DNA of 64,000 nt from Pseudomonas alcaligenes. GTDB lineage: Bacteria > Pseudomonadota > Gammaproteobacteria > Pseudomonadales > Pseudomonadaceae. A program made the translations under genes and the position numbers. The DNA lies in contig NZ_CP154874.1 of assembly GCF_041729615.1 (NCBI RefSeq), forward strand, positions 2,175,001 to 2,239,000, in the 5' to 3' direction. Positions 37,705-48,264 of the stretch are shown piece after piece. Below the pieces are notes generated by a model. That model worked only from the letters and a program-made list of their open reading frames with translations. It was not told the origin of the DNA and made no database searches. Within the stretch, counting starts at the first letter, position 1. Each line of letters begins with the position of its first letter.

Positions 37705-38913
37705 TCAGGCGCGGTTCAGGCGCTCGGCAATGAAGGCCACCAGTTGGCGGGCGATCTTGCTCTTGCTGGTCTGGGCGAAGGCGCTGGCCTGCAACTCGCG
37801 ATCGATCACGGTGATGGCGTTCTCTTCGCTGTTGAAACCGATGGTCGGGTTGGCCACGTCGTTGGCGACGATCAGGTCGAGGTTCTTGTCCTTCAGCTTG
37901 CGCGCAGCATAGTCGAGCAGGTTCTCGGTTTCTGCGGCAAAGCCCACGCTGAAGGGACGATCTGCGCGGCCGGCGATAGTGGCGAGGATGTCCGGATTGC
38001 GCACCAGCTGCAGGAGCAGGCCCTCGCCGCTGCTGGGGTCCTTCTTCATCTTCTGGGTGGCCACCACTTCCGGGCGGTAGTCGGCGACGGCGGCGGAGGC
38101 AATGAACAGGTCACAGGGCATGGCGGCCTCGCAGGCGGCGAGCATGTCGCGGGCGCTGACCACGTCGATGCGCTTGACCCGGTCGGGTGTCGGCAGGTGC
38201 ACCGGGCCGGTCACCAGGGTCACCCTGGCGCCGGCCTCCACGGCCGCTTCGGCCAGGGCGAAGCCCATCTTGCCGGAGCTGTGATTGGTGATGTAGCGCA
38301 CCGGGTCGATGTTTTCCTGGGTCGGCCCGGCGGTGATCAGCACGTGCTTGCCGGTTAGCGCCTGCCACTGGAAGCAATCGGCGGCGCGCTGGGCCAGCGC
38401 CTCGGCCTCCAGCATGCGCCCGGGGCCGACGTCGCCGCAGGCCTGGCTGCCGGCGGCCGGACCGAACAGGTGCAGGCCGCGCTGGACGAGGAGTTCGGCG
38501 TTGGCCTGGGTAGCGGGGTCGCGCCACATGGCCTGGTTCATCGCCGGGGCCAGGGCGACCTGGGCGTCGGTGGCCAGCACCAGGGTGGTCAGCAGATCGT
38601 CGGCCACACCCTGGGCCAGGCGCGCCATGATGTCGGCGGTGGCCGGGGCGATCAGCACCAGGTCGGCCCACTTGGCCAGCTCGATATGGCCCATGGCGGC
38701 TTCGGCGGCCGGGTCGAGCAGGTCGAGGTGCACCGGATGGCCGGACAGCGCCTGCAGGGTCAGCGGGGTGATGAACTCGCGGCCGCCGCGGGTCATCACC
38801 ACCCGCACCTCGGCGCCCTGGTCGCGCAGGCGACGGACCAGCTCCGCGCTCTTGTAGGCGGCGATGCCGCCGCCGACGCCCAGGACGATGCGTTTCCGAT
38901 ACAGCCGCTGCAT
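37705..38913 (-). CDS. coaBC: Bifunctional phosphopantothenoylcysteine decarboxylase/synthetase
   Basis: A 402-aa bifunctional enzyme of coenzyme A synthesis. The N-terminal half (about 1-190) is the FMN-binding decarboxylase CoaC ([16 protein letters not shown], and PAMNQAMW with active-site Asn); the C-terminal half is the CTP-dependent synthetase CoaB ([20 protein letters not shown]). The ATG at 38913 opens the conserved domain. It is the first gene of the coaBC-dut-algC-argB operon and divergent from radC. Confidence 0.96.
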   Translation of the reverse strand: MQRLYRKRIVLGVGGGIAAYKSAELVRRLRDQGAEVRVVMTRGGREFITPLTLQALSGHPVHLDLLDPAAEAAMGHIELAKWADLVLIAPATADIMARLAQGVADDLLTTLVLATDAQVALAPAMNQAMWRDPATQANAELLVQRGLHLFGPAAGSQACGDVGPGRMLEAEALAQRAADCFQWQALTGKHVLITAGPTQENIDPVRYITNHSSGKMGFALAEAAVEAGARVTLVTGPVHLPTPDRVKRIDVVSARDMLAACEAAMPCDLFIASAAVADYRPEVVATQKMKKDPSSGEGLLLQLVRNPDILATIAGRADRPFSVGFAAETENLLDYAARKLKDKNLDLIVANDVANPTIGFNSEENAITVIDRELQASAFAQTSKSKIARQLVAFIAERLNRA

Positions 38914-39051
38914 AGGCCTGCCTTTAATAATGTGGTGTGGATAGCAGCGCGGCGGCGACACCTCCCCAGGCCGGTCACCGCGCCAAAAAAGCCGGGCTAA
39001 GATAGCACAGGGCCTGCGCCGGAACAGCGGGCCGACGGACAGGGAGATGTC

Positions 39052-39726
39052 ATGAGCATACGCGACTGGCCCGCGGCGGAGCGCCCGCGGGAGAAACTGC
39101 TGGAGCTGGGGGCGGCGGCGCTGAGCGACGCCGAGCTGCTGGCGATCTTCCTGCGCACCGGCGTGGCCGGGCAGAGCGCGGTGGACCTGGCGCGCCACCT
39201 GCTGGCCGATTTCGGAAGCCTGCGCGCGCTGCTGGAGGCCGACCTGGGTTCCTTCAGCCAACGCCTGGGCCTCGGCCCGGCCAAGTTCGCCCAACTGCAG
39301 GCGGTGCTGGAGATGGGCCGCCGTCATCTGGCCGAGCGTCTGCGCCGGGATTCTGCGCTGGAAAGTCCGCAGGCGGTGCGCGACTACCTCAAGGCGCGCC
39401 TGCGCCACGAGCCGCACGAGGTGTTTGGCTGCCTGTTCCTCGATGCCAAGCACCGGGTGATCTGCTTCGAAGCGCTGTTCTTCGGCTCCATCGACGGCGC
39501 CAGCGTCTACCCGCGGCAGGTGGTCAAGCGCGCGCTGGCGCACAACGCGGCGGCGGCCATCCTGGTGCACAACCATCCGTCAGGGGTGGCCGAGCCCAGC
39601 CAGGCCGATCGCCAGCTGACCGAGCGACTCAAGGAGGCGCTCGGCCTGATCGAGGTGCGTGTGCTCGATCACTTCATCGTCGGCGACGGCGAGCCGTTGT
39701 CGATGGCCGAGTATGGCTGGGTCTAG
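39052..39726 (+). CDS. radC: RadC family protein (JAMM/MPN domain)
   Basis: A 224-aa protein with an N-terminal helix-hairpin-helix region and a C-terminal JAMM metalloprotease-like domain (LVHNHPSG near residue 175, then the Asp in [13 protein letters not shown]). Its molecular role is not settled despite the name. GGGAGA stands upstream of the ATG. Its stop codon overlaps the stop of the convergent peptide-binding protein gene in CTAG. Confidence 0.92.
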   Translation: MSIRDWPAAERPREKLLELGAAALSDAELLAIFLRTGVAGQSAVDLARHLLADFGSLRALLEADLGSFSQRLGLGPAKFAQLQAVLEMGRRHLAERLRRDSALESPQAVRDYLKARLRHEPHEVFGCLFLDAKHRVICFEALFFGSIDGASVYPRQVVKRALAHNAAAAILVHNHPSGVAEPSQADRQLTERLKEALGLIEVRVLDHFIVGDGEPLSMAEYGWV

Positions 39727-41297
39727 TCCAGCCGAACCCTGGCAAAGTCCTGGCGGCCGAACGGGCTGACTTGGTAGCCGCTGACCCTATCGCTGTGCAG
39801 GGCAAAGGCGGTGGGATGCGCCAGCGGCAGCCACAGTGCCTGTTGCTGGATCAGCGTTTGCGCCTGCTGGTACAGGGCGCTGCGCTGCTCCTGAGCGCTG
39901 GCTGCCTTGCCTTCGCTGATCAGCTGGTCCAGCTGCGGGTCGCAGTAGCGCGCGAAGTTCAGCCCGGACTGCACCGAGGCGCAGGCGAATTGCGGCGTCA
40001 GGAAGTTGTCCGGGTCGCCGTTGTCGCCGGCCCAGCCCATGAACAGCAGGTCGTGCTCGCCGGCCTTGGCCCGGCGGATCAGCTCGCCCCATTCGATCAC
40101 GCGGATTTCGGCCTGGATGCCGACCTTGGCCAGGTCGGCCTGCAGCAGCTGGGCACCGAGGGTCGGGTTGGGGTTGAGCAGGCTGCCCGACGGGCGGGTC
40201 CAGATGGTGGTCTTGAAGCCTTCCGCCAGGCCGGCTTCGGCCAGCAGCGCGCGGGCCTTAGCCGGATCGTGGGCATAGCCGGGCAGGTCCTTGGCATGGC
40301 TCCAGGTGTTCGGCGGGTAGGGGCCGCTGGCCGGGGTGGCGCTGCCCTCGAACACGGCCTGGAGGTAGCTGGCCTTGTCGAAGGCCAGGTTGATCGCCTG
40401 GCGCACCTGCAGCTTGTCCAGCGGCGGGTGCTGGCTGTTGAGGGCGACGAAGGCGGTCATGAAGGCCGGTGTCTCGCTCACTTTCAGCTTCGGCTCCTGA
40501 CGCGCCGCCTGCACGTCCAGCGGCTTGGGCGACAGGGCAATCTGGCATTCGCCGCGCTTGAGCTTCTGCAGACGCACATTGGCGTCGGGGGTGATGGCGA
40601 ACACCAGGCCGTCGATGGCCGGCTTGCCGGCGAAATAGTCGGGGTTGGCCGTGTAGCGGATCACCGCATCCTTCTGGAAGCGCTTGAGCACGAAGGGGCC
40701 GGTGCCAACCGGCTGGCTGTTGAGTTGCTCCGGTGTACCGGCGGCCAGCAGCTTGTCGGCATATTCCGCCGAGTAGATGGAGGCGAAGCCCATGCTCAGG
40801 GTGGCGAGGAAGGTGGCGTCCGGGCGCTTGAGCACGAAGCGCACGCTCAGCGGCGTCGGCGCCTCGATGCGCTCGATCAGTGCCGGCCATTGCATGGACT
40901 GGGCATGCGGATAGCCGCTGGCGGCGACCTGGTGCCAGGGATGGGCCGGGTCGAGCATGCGCTGGAAGCTGAACAGCACGTCGTCGGCATTCAGTTCACG
41001 GCTCGGCGTGAACCATTCGGTGCGCTGGAACTTCACTCCCGGGCGCAGCTGGAAGGTCCAGCTCAGGCCGTCGGCGGAGACCTCCCAGCGCTCGGCCAGG
41101 CTGGGCACCAGCTGGCCGGCCGCGGCGTCGTAGTCGACCAGGCGGTTCATCAGCACATCGGCCGAGGCGTTGGTGGTGGTCAGCGAATTGTACTGCACCA
41201 CGTCGAAACCATCCGGACTGGCTTCGGTACAGACGCTGAGCACGGCGGCCTGGCTCAGCAGGGGCGCGAGCAGCAGGGGCAGGGCGGCAAGACGCAT
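39723..41297 (-). CDS. ABC transporter substrate-binding protein, family 5 (peptide type)
   Basis: A 524-aa periplasmic solute-binding protein with a signal peptide ([17 protein letters not shown]) followed by [19 protein letters not shown]. The SBP_bac_5 features include [18 protein letters not shown] and [15 protein letters not shown], and a [18 protein letters not shown] segment. DppA-like proteins bind di- or oligopeptides, some heme or nickel. No permease genes are next to it, so it may serve transporter components encoded elsewhere. Confidence 0.88.
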   Translation of the reverse strand: MRLAALPLLLAPLLSQAAVLSVCTEASPDGFDVVQYNSLTTTNASADVLMNRLVDYDAAAGQLVPSLAERWEVSADGLSWTFQLRPGVKFQRTEWFTPSRELNADDVLFSFQRMLDPAHPWHQVAASGYPHAQSMQWPALIERIEAPTPLSVRFVLKRPDATFLATLSMGFASIYSAEYADKLLAAGTPEQLNSQPVGTGPFVLKRFQKDAVIRYTANPDYFAGKPAIDGLVFAITPDANVRLQKLKRGECQIALSPKPLDVQAARQEPKLKVSETPAFMTAFVALNSQHPPLDKLQVRQAINLAFDKASYLQAVFEGSATPASGPYPPNTWSHAKDLPGYAHDPAKARALLAEAGLAEGFKTTIWTRPSGSLLNPNPTLGAQLLQADLAKVGIQAEIRVIEWGELIRRAKAGEHDLLFMGWAGDNGDPDNFLTPQFACASVQSGLNFARYCDPQLDQLISEGKAASAQEQRSALYQQAQTLIQQQALWLPLAHPTAFALHSDRVSGYQVSPFGRQDFARVRLD

Positions 41298-41443
41298 CGC
41301 GGTTCCTCCGATCGACAAGAACCCAACCCTAGACCATGGGCGCGAGAGCGACAACGAATTCCGGCGACGAGCGGTCATGCCCCCGCCGCTGCGAGGCTGC
41401 GCCGCTCCTGGCCGGCAGCGGCGCAACCCGGCCCTGGCAATCC

Positions 41444-41472
41444 TTGCGAGCGACCTGCTGTTCTGGTATAAA
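41444..41472 (+). promoter_or_regulatory. Sigma-70 type promoter for rpmBG
   Basis: TTGCGA (41444-41449) and TATAAA (41467-41472) are separated by 17 bases, close to consensus. Transcription would start near 41480, giving a leader of about 140 bases before rpmB. It lies in the 321-bp space between the divergent peptide-binding protein gene and rpmB. Confidence 0.65.
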
Positions 41473-41575
41473 GCAGCGCTCTTTTCTAGGGGCCCGGTCC
41501 TGCGGCAACGCAAAACACCGGTAAGACCCCGAGAAACGCGGCGCTGAGCGCCAAATGACTATTGAGTTCAAGCGG

Positions 41576-41594
41576 CCAACCCATGCCGGGTTGG
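41576..41594 (+). promoter_or_regulatory. Hairpin in the rpmB leader
   Basis: Arms CCAACCC (41576-41582) and GGGTTGG (41588-41594) enclose a 5-base loop, 24 bp before the rpmB start codon. No T-run follows, so it is not a terminator. It could be an mRNA structure for ribosomal-protein feedback, but no known leader motif was recognised. Confidence 0.35.
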
Positions 41595-41618
41595 GCATGT
41601 GGTTTAGAGGGCTGAGGC

Positions 41619-41855
41619 ATGTCGAGAGTCTGTCAAGTTACCGGTAAGGGTCCGGTAACCGGGAACAACGTTTCCCACGCTAACAACAAAACCCGTCGTC
41701 GTTTCCTGCCGAACCTGCAGCATCATCGCTTCTGGGTCGAGTCCGAGAAGCGCTTCGTGCGTCTGCGTGTTTCCGCCAAGGGCATGCGCATCATCGACAA
41801 GCGCGGCATCGACGTAGTGCTGTCCGAGCTGCGCGCTCGCGGCGAAAAGGTTTAA
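41619..41855 (+). CDS. rpmB: 50S ribosomal protein L28
   Basis: A 78-aa ribosomal protein with the family N-terminus [16 protein letters not shown] and the segment [17 protein letters not shown]. It is followed 10 bp later by rpmG, the usual rpmB-rpmG pair. Confidence 0.98.
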   Translation: MSRVCQVTGKGPVTGNNVSHANNKTRRRFLPNLQHHRFWVESEKRFVRLRVSAKGMRIIDKRGIDVVLSELRARGEKV

Positions 41856-41865
41856 GGAGCTAATC

Positions 41866-42021
41866 ATGCGTGAACTGATCCGTTTGGTGTCCAGCGCCGG
41901 TACCGGCCACTTCTACACCACTGACAAGAACAAGCGCACCACTCCGGACAAGATCGAGATCAAGAAATACGATCCGGTCGTCCGTAAGCACGTGACCTAC
42001 AAGGAAGCCAAGATCAAGTAA
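41866..42021 (+). CDS. rpmG: 50S ribosomal protein L33
   Basis: A 51-aa protein beginning [17 protein letters not shown] and ending [11 protein letters not shown]. It lacks the zinc-binding cysteine pairs, so it is the Cys-free form common in pseudomonads. AAGGAG stands upstream of its ATG. A strong terminator follows. Confidence 0.98.
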   Translation: MRELIRLVSSAGTGHFYTTDKNKRTTPDKIEIKKYDPVVRKHVTYKEAKIK

Positions 42022-42038
42022 TTGATCCGGCCCTTGCG

Positions 42039-42066
42039 AAAAAACCCGCCAATTGGCGGGTTTTTT
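42039..42066. terminator. Bidirectional intrinsic terminator between rpmG and ptsP
   Basis: A perfect palindrome: AAAAAACCCGCC, AATT, GGCGGGTTTTTT. The GC stem with T-runs on both strands should end transcription of rpmBG from the left and of ptsP from the right. Confidence 0.93.
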
Positions 42067-42081
42067 CATTTCCAGCGATCC

Positions 42082-44361
42082 TCAACTCTGGATGGTCGCC
42101 GCCGGATTGATCACCCGCCCCAGCCCCAGGTTACGCAGAGCCAGGTGCAGGGTGCTGTGGATGACCTGCGGGCTGTCGATGGTCATCAGCTGGCCGAGCA
42201 GCTCGCGCGCCTTGCTCGAGCTGATCTGGCGCAGCAGCCACTTCACCTTGGGCAGGTTGGTGGCGTTCATTGACAGGCTGTCGAAGCCCATGGCCAGCAG
42301 CAGCACGGCCGCAGCCGGGTCGCCGGCCATCTCGCCGCAGATGCTCACCGGCTTGCCTTCGGCATGGGCGCCGTCGACCACCAGCTTGAGCGCGTGCAGC
42401 ACGGCCGGGTGGAGGAAGTCGTAGAGGTCGGCGACCCGCGGGTTGTTGCGATCCACCGCCAATAGATATTGCGTCAGGTCATTCGAGCCAACCGAGATGA
42501 AGTCGACCTGGCGCGACAGCTCGCGGATCTGGTAGACGGCGGCGGGAATCTCGATCATCACGCCCACCGGCGGCATGGGGATGTCCACGCCCTCGTCGCG
42601 CACCTCGCCCCAGGCGCGGTGGATCAGGTGCAGCGCCTCCTCCATCTCCTGTATGCCGGAGATCATCGGCAGGAGGATGCGCAGGTTGTTCAGGCCTTCG
42701 CTGGCCTTGAGCATGGCGCGCACCTGGACCAGGAAGATCTCCGGGTGGTCGAGGGTGATGCGGATACCGCGCCAGCCGAGGAAGGGGTTCTCTTCCTTGA
42801 TCGGGAAGTAGCTCAGCGCCTTGTCACCACCGATGTCCAGGGTGCGCATGGTCACCGGCAGCGGATGGAAGGCGGCCAGCTGCTCGCGGTAGGTGGCCAG
42901 CTGCTCCTTCTCGCTGGGAAAGCGCTCGCCGTTCATGAACGGCACTTCGGTGCGGTACAGGCCGACACCCTCGGCGCCGCGCTCCTGGGCGCGCTTCACG
43001 TCGGCCAGCAGACCGGTGTTGACCCACAGCGGCAGGCGCTGGCCGTCCAGGGTCTCGCACGGCAGTTCGCGCAGGGCGTCGAGGCCCTGGGCCAGCTGGC
43101 GCTCCTCCTCGACCACCTCGGCGTACTGCTTGCGCAGCAGCTCGCTGGGGTTGGTGAAGACCTCGCCGTGGTAGCCGTCGACGATCAGCTCGATGCCGTC
43201 GACCTTGGAATAGGGCAGATCGACCACCCCCATGACCGTGGGGATACCCATGGCCCGGGCGAGGATGGCGACGTGCGAGTTGCCTGAGCCGGTGACCGAG
43301 ACCAGGCCGACCAGCTTGCCTTCCGGCACCTGGCCGAGCATGGCCGGCGACAGCTCCTCGCTGACCAGGATGCTGTTGTCCGGGTAGACCAGGTTCTGCT
43401 TGCGCTCTTCCTGCAGGTAGGCGAGCAGGCGCCGGCCGAGGTCGCGCACGTCGCTGGCGCGCTCGCGCAGGTAGGCGTCGTCCATCAGCTCGAAGCGCGA
43501 CACGTGCTCGGTGACCACCTGGCGCAGGGCGCCCTGGGCCCACTGGCCGGTCTGGATGACCTTGCGCACCTCGCCGCCGAGCGCCGCGTCGTCGAGCATC
43601 ATGCGGTAGACCTCGAACAGCGCCAGTTCCTCCTTGCGCAGCTGGCTGGCGAGCTTCTCGGACAGCTCCTGCATGTCCTCGCGGACCCACTCCAGGGCCT
43701 TGCCGAACAACGCCAGCTCGGCCTGGATATCGTCGACGGCCTTGTCCGGCACCACATTGAGGTCGGCCGGCGGCAGCACCACCACGGCGGTGCCCACGGC
43801 CGCGCCGGGCGAGCCGGGCACGCCGACGAAGCGCGCCTCCTGGATACCCTTACCCTGCTTGCCCAGGCCGCGGATCGAACCGGTGGCCTCGGCGTGGGCG
43901 ATCACTCCGGCGAGCTGGGCGCTCATGGTGACCAGGAAGGCTTCCTCGCCCTCGTCGAACTGGCGACGCTCCTTCTGCTGCACCACCAGCACGCCCATCA
44001 CCCGACGGTGGTGGATGATCGGCGCGCCAAGGAAGGAGGCATAACGCTCCTCGCCGGTCTCGGGGAAGTACATGTAGCGCGGGTGCTCGGAGGCGTGCTC
44101 GAGGTTGAGCGGCTCCTCGCGGGTGCCGACCAGGCCGACCAGGCCCTCGTTGGGCGCCATGCTGACCTTGCCGATGGAGCGCTTGTTGAGGCCGTCGGTG
44201 GCCATCAGCACGAAGCGGTTGCTGTCCGGGTCGAGCAGGTAGACCGAGCAGACCTGGCTGCCCATGGCCTCCTTCACCCGCTGCACGATGATCGTCAGCG
44301 CCGCCTTGAGGTCCTTGGCGGCGTTTACTTCCTGGACGATCTTGCGCAGGGTGTTGAGCAT
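42082..44361 (-). CDS. ptsP: Phosphoenolpyruvate-protein phosphotransferase EI-Ntr
   Basis: A 759-aa first enzyme of the nitrogen phosphotransferase system. An N-terminal GAF domain (about 1-150) senses metabolites; then come the enzyme I phosphohistidine domain with VTGSGNSHVAILARAMGIP and the PEP-binding barrel (PFLGWRGIRI, DFISVGSNDLTQYLLAVDRN). It passes phosphate from PEP to NPr and EIIA-Ntr, affecting potassium, nitrogen and storage metabolism. The ATG at 44361 opens MLNTLRKIVQ. It lies 19 bp downstream of rppH, a usual pair. Confidence 0.96.
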   Translation of the reverse strand: MLNTLRKIVQEVNAAKDLKAALTIIVQRVKEAMGSQVCSVYLLDPDSNRFVLMATDGLNKRSIGKVSMAPNEGLVGLVGTREEPLNLEHASEHPRYMYFPETGEERYASFLGAPIIHHRRVMGVLVVQQKERRQFDEGEEAFLVTMSAQLAGVIAHAEATGSIRGLGKQGKGIQEARFVGVPGSPGAAVGTAVVVLPPADLNVVPDKAVDDIQAELALFGKALEWVREDMQELSEKLASQLRKEELALFEVYRMMLDDAALGGEVRKVIQTGQWAQGALRQVVTEHVSRFELMDDAYLRERASDVRDLGRRLLAYLQEERKQNLVYPDNSILVSEELSPAMLGQVPEGKLVGLVSVTGSGNSHVAILARAMGIPTVMGVVDLPYSKVDGIELIVDGYHGEVFTNPSELLRKQYAEVVEEERQLAQGLDALRELPCETLDGQRLPLWVNTGLLADVKRAQERGAEGVGLYRTEVPFMNGERFPSEKEQLATYREQLAAFHPLPVTMRTLDIGGDKALSYFPIKEENPFLGWRGIRITLDHPEIFLVQVRAMLKASEGLNNLRILLPMISGIQEMEEALHLIHRAWGEVRDEGVDIPMPPVGVMIEIPAAVYQIRELSRQVDFISVGSNDLTQYLLAVDRNNPRVADLYDFLHPAVLHALKLVVDGAHAEGKPVSICGEMAGDPAAAVLLLAMGFDSLSMNATNLPKVKWLLRQISSSKARELLGQLMTIDSPQVIHSTLHLALRNLGLGRVINPAATIQS

Positions 44362-44380
44362 GGCTCGCACTCGAACTCCG

Positions 44381-44860
44381 TCAGTCGCGCGCCAGCAGGC
44401 GCGGGGCTAATTCCTTGAGCGCGCGGCGGTAGACCTCGCGCTTGAACGTGACCACCTGATTCAGCGGGTACCAGTAACTCACCCAGCGCCAGCCATCGAA
44501 CTCCGGCTTGCCGGTCAGGTCCATGCGCACCCGGCTCTCGTCGCTGGTCAGGCGCAGCAGGAACCATTTCTGCTTCTGCCCGATGCACAGCGGCTGGCTG
44601 TGCGTGCGCACCAGGCGCTGCGGCAGACGATAACGCAACCAGCCGCGGGTGCAGGCGAGAATCTTCACATCCTGCTGCTCCAGGCCGACTTCTTCATTCA
44701 GCTCGCGGTACAGGGCCTGCTCGGCCGACTCGCTGGGATTGATGCCGCCCTGGGGAAACTGCCAGGCGTCCTGGTTGATCCGCCGAGCCCAGAGCACCTG
44801 ACCGACATCATTGGTCAGGATGATGCCGACATTAGGGCGAAAACCATCGGAATCGATCAC
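44381..44860 (-). CDS. rppH: RNA pyrophosphohydrolase
   Basis: A 159-aa Nudix enzyme that removes pyrophosphate from the 5' end of mRNAs, opening the way to RNase E decay. The Nudix box is [20 protein letters not shown] followed by VG. The C-terminal [20 protein letters not shown] fits RppH. It is in an operon with ptsP and divergent from the HAD gene. Confidence 0.96.
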   Translation of the reverse strand: MIDSDGFRPNVGIILTNDVGQVLWARRINQDAWQFPQGGINPSESAEQALYRELNEEVGLEQQDVKILACTRGWLRYRLPQRLVRTHSQPLCIGQKQKWFLLRLTSDESRVRMDLTGKPEFDGWRWVSYWYPLNQVVTFKREVYRRALKELAPRLLARD

Positions 44861-45006
44861 GGCACACCACCTTCAAAACGCATGTGCCGGCATTGTTCCA
44901 CAAAGCCCGCGGGCGCAGCAAACGCGGGCCCCTGGCATGGGCAGGGGCGGCGAAAGCGGCTATTCTGGCGCCCCCTCCGTGACCACCGCGAACCAGGTAA
45001 TCCGAC

Positions 45007-45663
45007 GTGCGCCTTGCCCTCTTCGACCTCGACAACACCCTGCTGGCCGGCGACAGCGACCACAGCTGGGGCGAATTCCTCTGCGCCACCGGCCGCGTCG
45101 ACGCCGCCGCCTATCGCGCGCGCAACGACGCCTTCTACGCCGACTACTGCGCCGGCAAGCTGGACGTGGTGGCCTACCAGAGCTTCACCCAGGCCATCCT
45201 CGCCCGCACCGAGGCCGCCGAGCTGGCGCGCTGGCAGGCCGAGTTCATGCGTGACGTGATCGAGCCGATCATCCTGGCCAAGGGCGAGGCGCTGCTGCAG
45301 GAGCACCGCGCGGCCGGCGACAAGCTGGTGATCATCACCGCCACCAACCGCTTCATCACCGCGCCGATCGCCGCGCGCCTGGGCGTCGAGACGCTGATCG
45401 CCACCGAGTGCGGCATGGACAACGGCAGCTACACCGGCCGGGTCGCCGGCGTGCCCTGCTACCAGGAGGGCAAGGTGACGCGGATGAACCAGTGGCTCGC
45501 CGAGACCGGCCTGAGCCTGGACGGTGCCTACTTCTACAGCGACTCGCGCAACGACCTGCCGCTGCTGGAGGCGGTGACCAGGCCGGTGGCGGTCGATCCG
45601 GACGACACCCTGCGCGCCATCGCCAACGAGCGCGGCTGGCCGGTGCTCAGCCTGCGCGACTGA
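45007..45663 (+). CDS. HAD-IB family phosphatase
   Basis: A 218-aa phosphatase of the SerB-like HAD-IB subgroup: [15 protein letters not shown] at the N-terminus supplies the nucleophile Asp, IITATNRF the Thr, [10 protein letters not shown] the Lys, and [14 protein letters not shown] the acidic pair. The start is a GTG. In related gammaproteobacteria the gene next to rppH encodes such a phosphatase; the substrate could be phosphoserine or a phospholipid head group, not determined here. Confidence 0.88.
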   Translation: MRLALFDLDNTLLAGDSDHSWGEFLCATGRVDAAAYRARNDAFYADYCAGKLDVVAYQSFTQAILARTEAAELARWQAEFMRDVIEPIILAKGEALLQEHRAAGDKLVIITATNRFITAPIAARLGVETLIATECGMDNGSYTGRVAGVPCYQEGKVTRMNQWLAETGLSLDGAYFYSDSRNDLPLLEAVTRPVAVDPDDTLRAIANERGWPVLSLRD

Positions 45664-46131
45664 TCAGAGCGGCTTGGCCACCATCAGCCAGAAGATGGCG
45701 ATGAAGGCCAGGAAGGCCGGCCAGCCCAGCACGAACCAGATGCGCATGTAGCGGTGGGCGCGCGCCGGCAGCACGCCGCCGCCCCGCAGCGCCTCGGCGG
45801 CCATGTCGCGCACGCGCATCTGCAGCCACAGCACCGGCAGCCAGCACAGCCCGGCCAGCACGAACAGCCCGGCGCTCCACAGCAGCCAGCTCTGGTTCAG
45901 CGGCCAGCCGGCGAGTCTGGCCAGGGCCAGGCCGGAGAGCGGCTGGAACACGGCCGTGGTGGCGATGAACAGCCAGTCGGCCATGACCAGGTGGCGGAAG
46001 GTGGTGGCGATCACCTGCAACTGGCCGCTGCGCCAGGCGCGCAGGGCGTAGTAGGCCGAGCCCAGCCCGGTGCCGAACAGCAGGGCGGCGGACAGCACAT
46101 GCAGGGTCTTGAGCAGCAGGTAGAGGCTCAT
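45664..46131 (-). CDS. DUF2269 family membrane protein
   Basis: A 155-aa protein with four hydrophobic segments, beginning MSLYLLLKTLHVLSAALLFG and with a conserved His in KTLHVLSA. DUF2269 proteins are predicted integral membrane proteins of unknown role. It ends directly after the stop of the HAD gene on the other strand. The next upstream gene encodes a similar four-helix membrane protein, probably an ancient duplication. Confidence 0.8.
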   Translation of the reverse strand: MSLYLLLKTLHVLSAALLFGTGLGSAYYALRAWRSGQLQVIATTFRHLVMADWLFIATTAVFQPLSGLALARLAGWPLNQSWLLWSAGLFVLAGLCWLPVLWLQMRVRDMAAEALRGGGVLPARAHRYMRIWFVLGWPAFLAFIAIFWLMVAKPL

Positions 46132-46159
46132 CGCGGCTGCTCGCGAGACGATCGGGACA

Positions 46160-46603
46160 TCAGGCCGGCTTGGCCCCCATCAGGGCGAAGATCGCCAGCA
46201 GCAGCACCAGCAGGGCGACCCCGTAGGCGAGCACGAAGCGCAGCAGCTTGACCGGTACGTTGCCCGTGGCGAGGGCCGCCTGCCAGGCGCCGAGGCGGCC
46301 GTGCAGCAGCAGGCCAATGACCATCAGCACGGCAAACAGCACGGCGCTGTACAGCAGCCAGCTGGCGCCCAGGGGCAGGCCGACGATATGCACCAGCCAC
46401 CAGCCGCTGATCGGCAGCGAAACGGCCAGCAGACCCAGCGCCGGCAGGCTGTACAGGCGGGTGACGCGCAGCTTGCGCGCCAGCACGCCGGCATCGCCCG
46501 CGCGATGGGCCTTCCACAGCATGAAGGCATGCGCGATCAGCCCGGCCAACAGCAGCACGGCGGGGATCAGGTGGGCATATTTCAGCAGCGGGTAGTGTTC
46601 CAT
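46160..46603 (-). CDS. Four-helix membrane protein, DUF2269-like
   Basis: A 147-aa protein with four hydrophobic segments, beginning MEHYPLLKYAHLIPAVLLLAG. The HLIPAVLL...AHAFMLWKA pattern and general layout resemble its neighbour at 45664, suggesting a pair that forms one membrane complex. Function unknown. The ATG at 46603 is preferred over longer starts; ilvA ends 11 bp upstream. Confidence 0.7.
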   Translation of the reverse strand: MEHYPLLKYAHLIPAVLLLAGLIAHAFMLWKAHRAGDAGVLARKLRVTRLYSLPALGLLAVSLPISGWWLVHIVGLPLGASWLLYSAVLFAVLMVIGLLLHGRLGAWQAALATGNVPVKLLRFVLAYGVALLVLLLAIFALMGAKPA

Positions 46604-46614
46604 CACGGGCTCCG

Positions 46615-48129
46615 TTAGCCGAGGAAAAGCTTGTAGGCGGGATTGTCGGTCTCGTCCCAATAGGGATAGCCGATGGCGTCGAAGGCCGCCGGAATCTGCT
46701 CGCGCTCGTCCGCCGGCACCTGCAGGGCAGCCAGCACGCGACCATCGGCGGCACCGTGGTTGCGGTAGTGGAACATGGTGATGTTCCAGCGCCCGCCCAG
46801 GCGATTGAGGAAGTTGAACAGTGCACCCGGCCGCTCGGGGAACTCGAAGCGGAACACCACCTCGTCCGCCACCGCCGCCGCATGGCCGCCCACGGTGTGG
46901 CGGATATGCAGCTTGGCCAGTTCGTTGTCGGTCAGGTCGAGCACCGGGAAGCCCTGGCTGCGCAGGTTCTCCACCAGCGCCGCGCGCGGATCGTGCTCCG
47001 GGTGGGTCTGCACGCCGACGAAGATGTGCGCCTCGCGGTCAGTGTGATAGCGGTAGTTGAACTCGGTGATCTGGCGCTTGCCGATCGCCTCGCAGAAGGC
47101 CTTGAAGCTGCCCGGACGCTCGGGGATGGTCACGGCGATGATCGCCTCGCGCTTCTCGCCCAGCTCGGCGCGCTCGGCCACGTGACGCAGGCGGTCGAAG
47201 TTGATGTTGGCGCCGGAATCGATGCCGACCAGCACCTGGCCCTGCACGCCCTCGCGCTCCACGTACTTCTTGATCCCGGCCACGGCCAGGGCGCCGGCCG
47301 GCTCGGTGATCGAGCGGGTATCGTCGTAGATGTCCTTGATCGCCGCGCAGATCTCGTCGGTGCTGACGGCGATCACCTCGTCGACGTAATCCTTGCAGAT
47401 GTCGAACGTGTGCTGGCCGATCTGCGCCACCGCCACGCCGTCGGCGAACAGCCCGACCTGCGGCAACACCACGCGCTGGCCCGCGGCCATGGCCGCCTGC
47501 AGGCAGTTGGAGTCGTCCGGCTCGACGCCGATCACGCGGATGTCCGGGCGCAGGTATTTGACGTAGGCGGCGATGCCGGCGATCAGCCCGCCGCCGCCGA
47601 CCGGCACGAACACCGCATCCAGCTGGCCCGGCTGCTGGCGCAGGATCTCCATGGCCACGGTGCCCTGCCCGGCGATCACCAGCGGGTCGTCGTAGGGGTG
47701 GATGTAGCTGTAGCCCTTCTCTTCCACCAGCTTGAGCGAGTACGCCAGGGCCTCGGGGAAGGCGTCGCCGTGCAGCACCACCTTGCCGCCGCGCGAGCGC
47801 ACGCCCTGCACCTTCAGCTCCGGCGTGGTACGCGGCATGACGATGGTGGCCTTCACCCCCAGGTGCTTGGCGGCCAGGGCCAGGCCCTGGGCGTGGTTGC
47901 CGGCGGAGGCGGTGACCACGCCGCGCTCCAGCTCCTCGGGGCTGAGCTGGGCCAGCTTGTTGTAGGCGCCGCGAATCTTGAACGAGTACACCGGCTGCAG
48001 ATCCTCGCGCTTGAGCAGAATCTGGTTGCCCAGCCGCTCGGTGAGCTGGCGGGCCGGTTGCAGCGGGGTTTCCACCGCGACGTCATAGACGCGCGAGGTG
48101 AGCATCATCTTCACGTACTGTTCGAGCAT
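46615..48129 (-). CDS. ilvA: Threonine ammonia-lyase, biosynthetic
   Basis: A 504-aa PLP enzyme that deaminates threonine to 2-oxobutyrate for isoleucine synthesis. The PLP lysine is in VYSFKIRGAYNKLAQ near residue 52; the phosphate-binding loop is GGGGLIAGIA near residue 180. Two C-terminal ACT-like regulatory domains (about 325-415 and 420-504) fit feedback inhibition by isoleucine. The start codon lies 135 bp from the divergent TetR gene. Confidence 0.95.
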   Translation of the reverse strand: MLEQYVKMMLTSRVYDVAVETPLQPARQLTERLGNQILLKREDLQPVYSFKIRGAYNKLAQLSPEELERGVVTASAGNHAQGLALAAKHLGVKATIVMPRTTPELKVQGVRSRGGKVVLHGDAFPEALAYSLKLVEEKGYSYIHPYDDPLVIAGQGTVAMEILRQQPGQLDAVFVPVGGGGLIAGIAAYVKYLRPDIRVIGVEPDDSNCLQAAMAAGQRVVLPQVGLFADGVAVAQIGQHTFDICKDYVDEVIAVSTDEICAAIKDIYDDTRSITEPAGALAVAGIKKYVEREGVQGQVLVGIDSGANINFDRLRHVAERAELGEKREAIIAVTIPERPGSFKAFCEAIGKRQITEFNYRYHTDREAHIFVGVQTHPEHDPRAALVENLRSQGFPVLDLTDNELAKLHIRHTVGGHAAAVADEVVFRFEFPERPGALFNFLNRLGGRWNITMFHYRNHGAADGRVLAALQVPADEREQIPAAFDAIGYPYWDETDNPAYKLFLG

Positions 48130-48264
48130 TGCGGGCGTTCTTGGCTGAGGGGCGGACGGGCCAGTCTACCCCAGTGCGGCGTGGATGCGGGAGCCGCGGC
48201 GGCGCGGCTTGCCTCCCCGGTTCGTCTGGCGTCCAATAGCGCCTCCCCCGGACAGGAGACCGGC

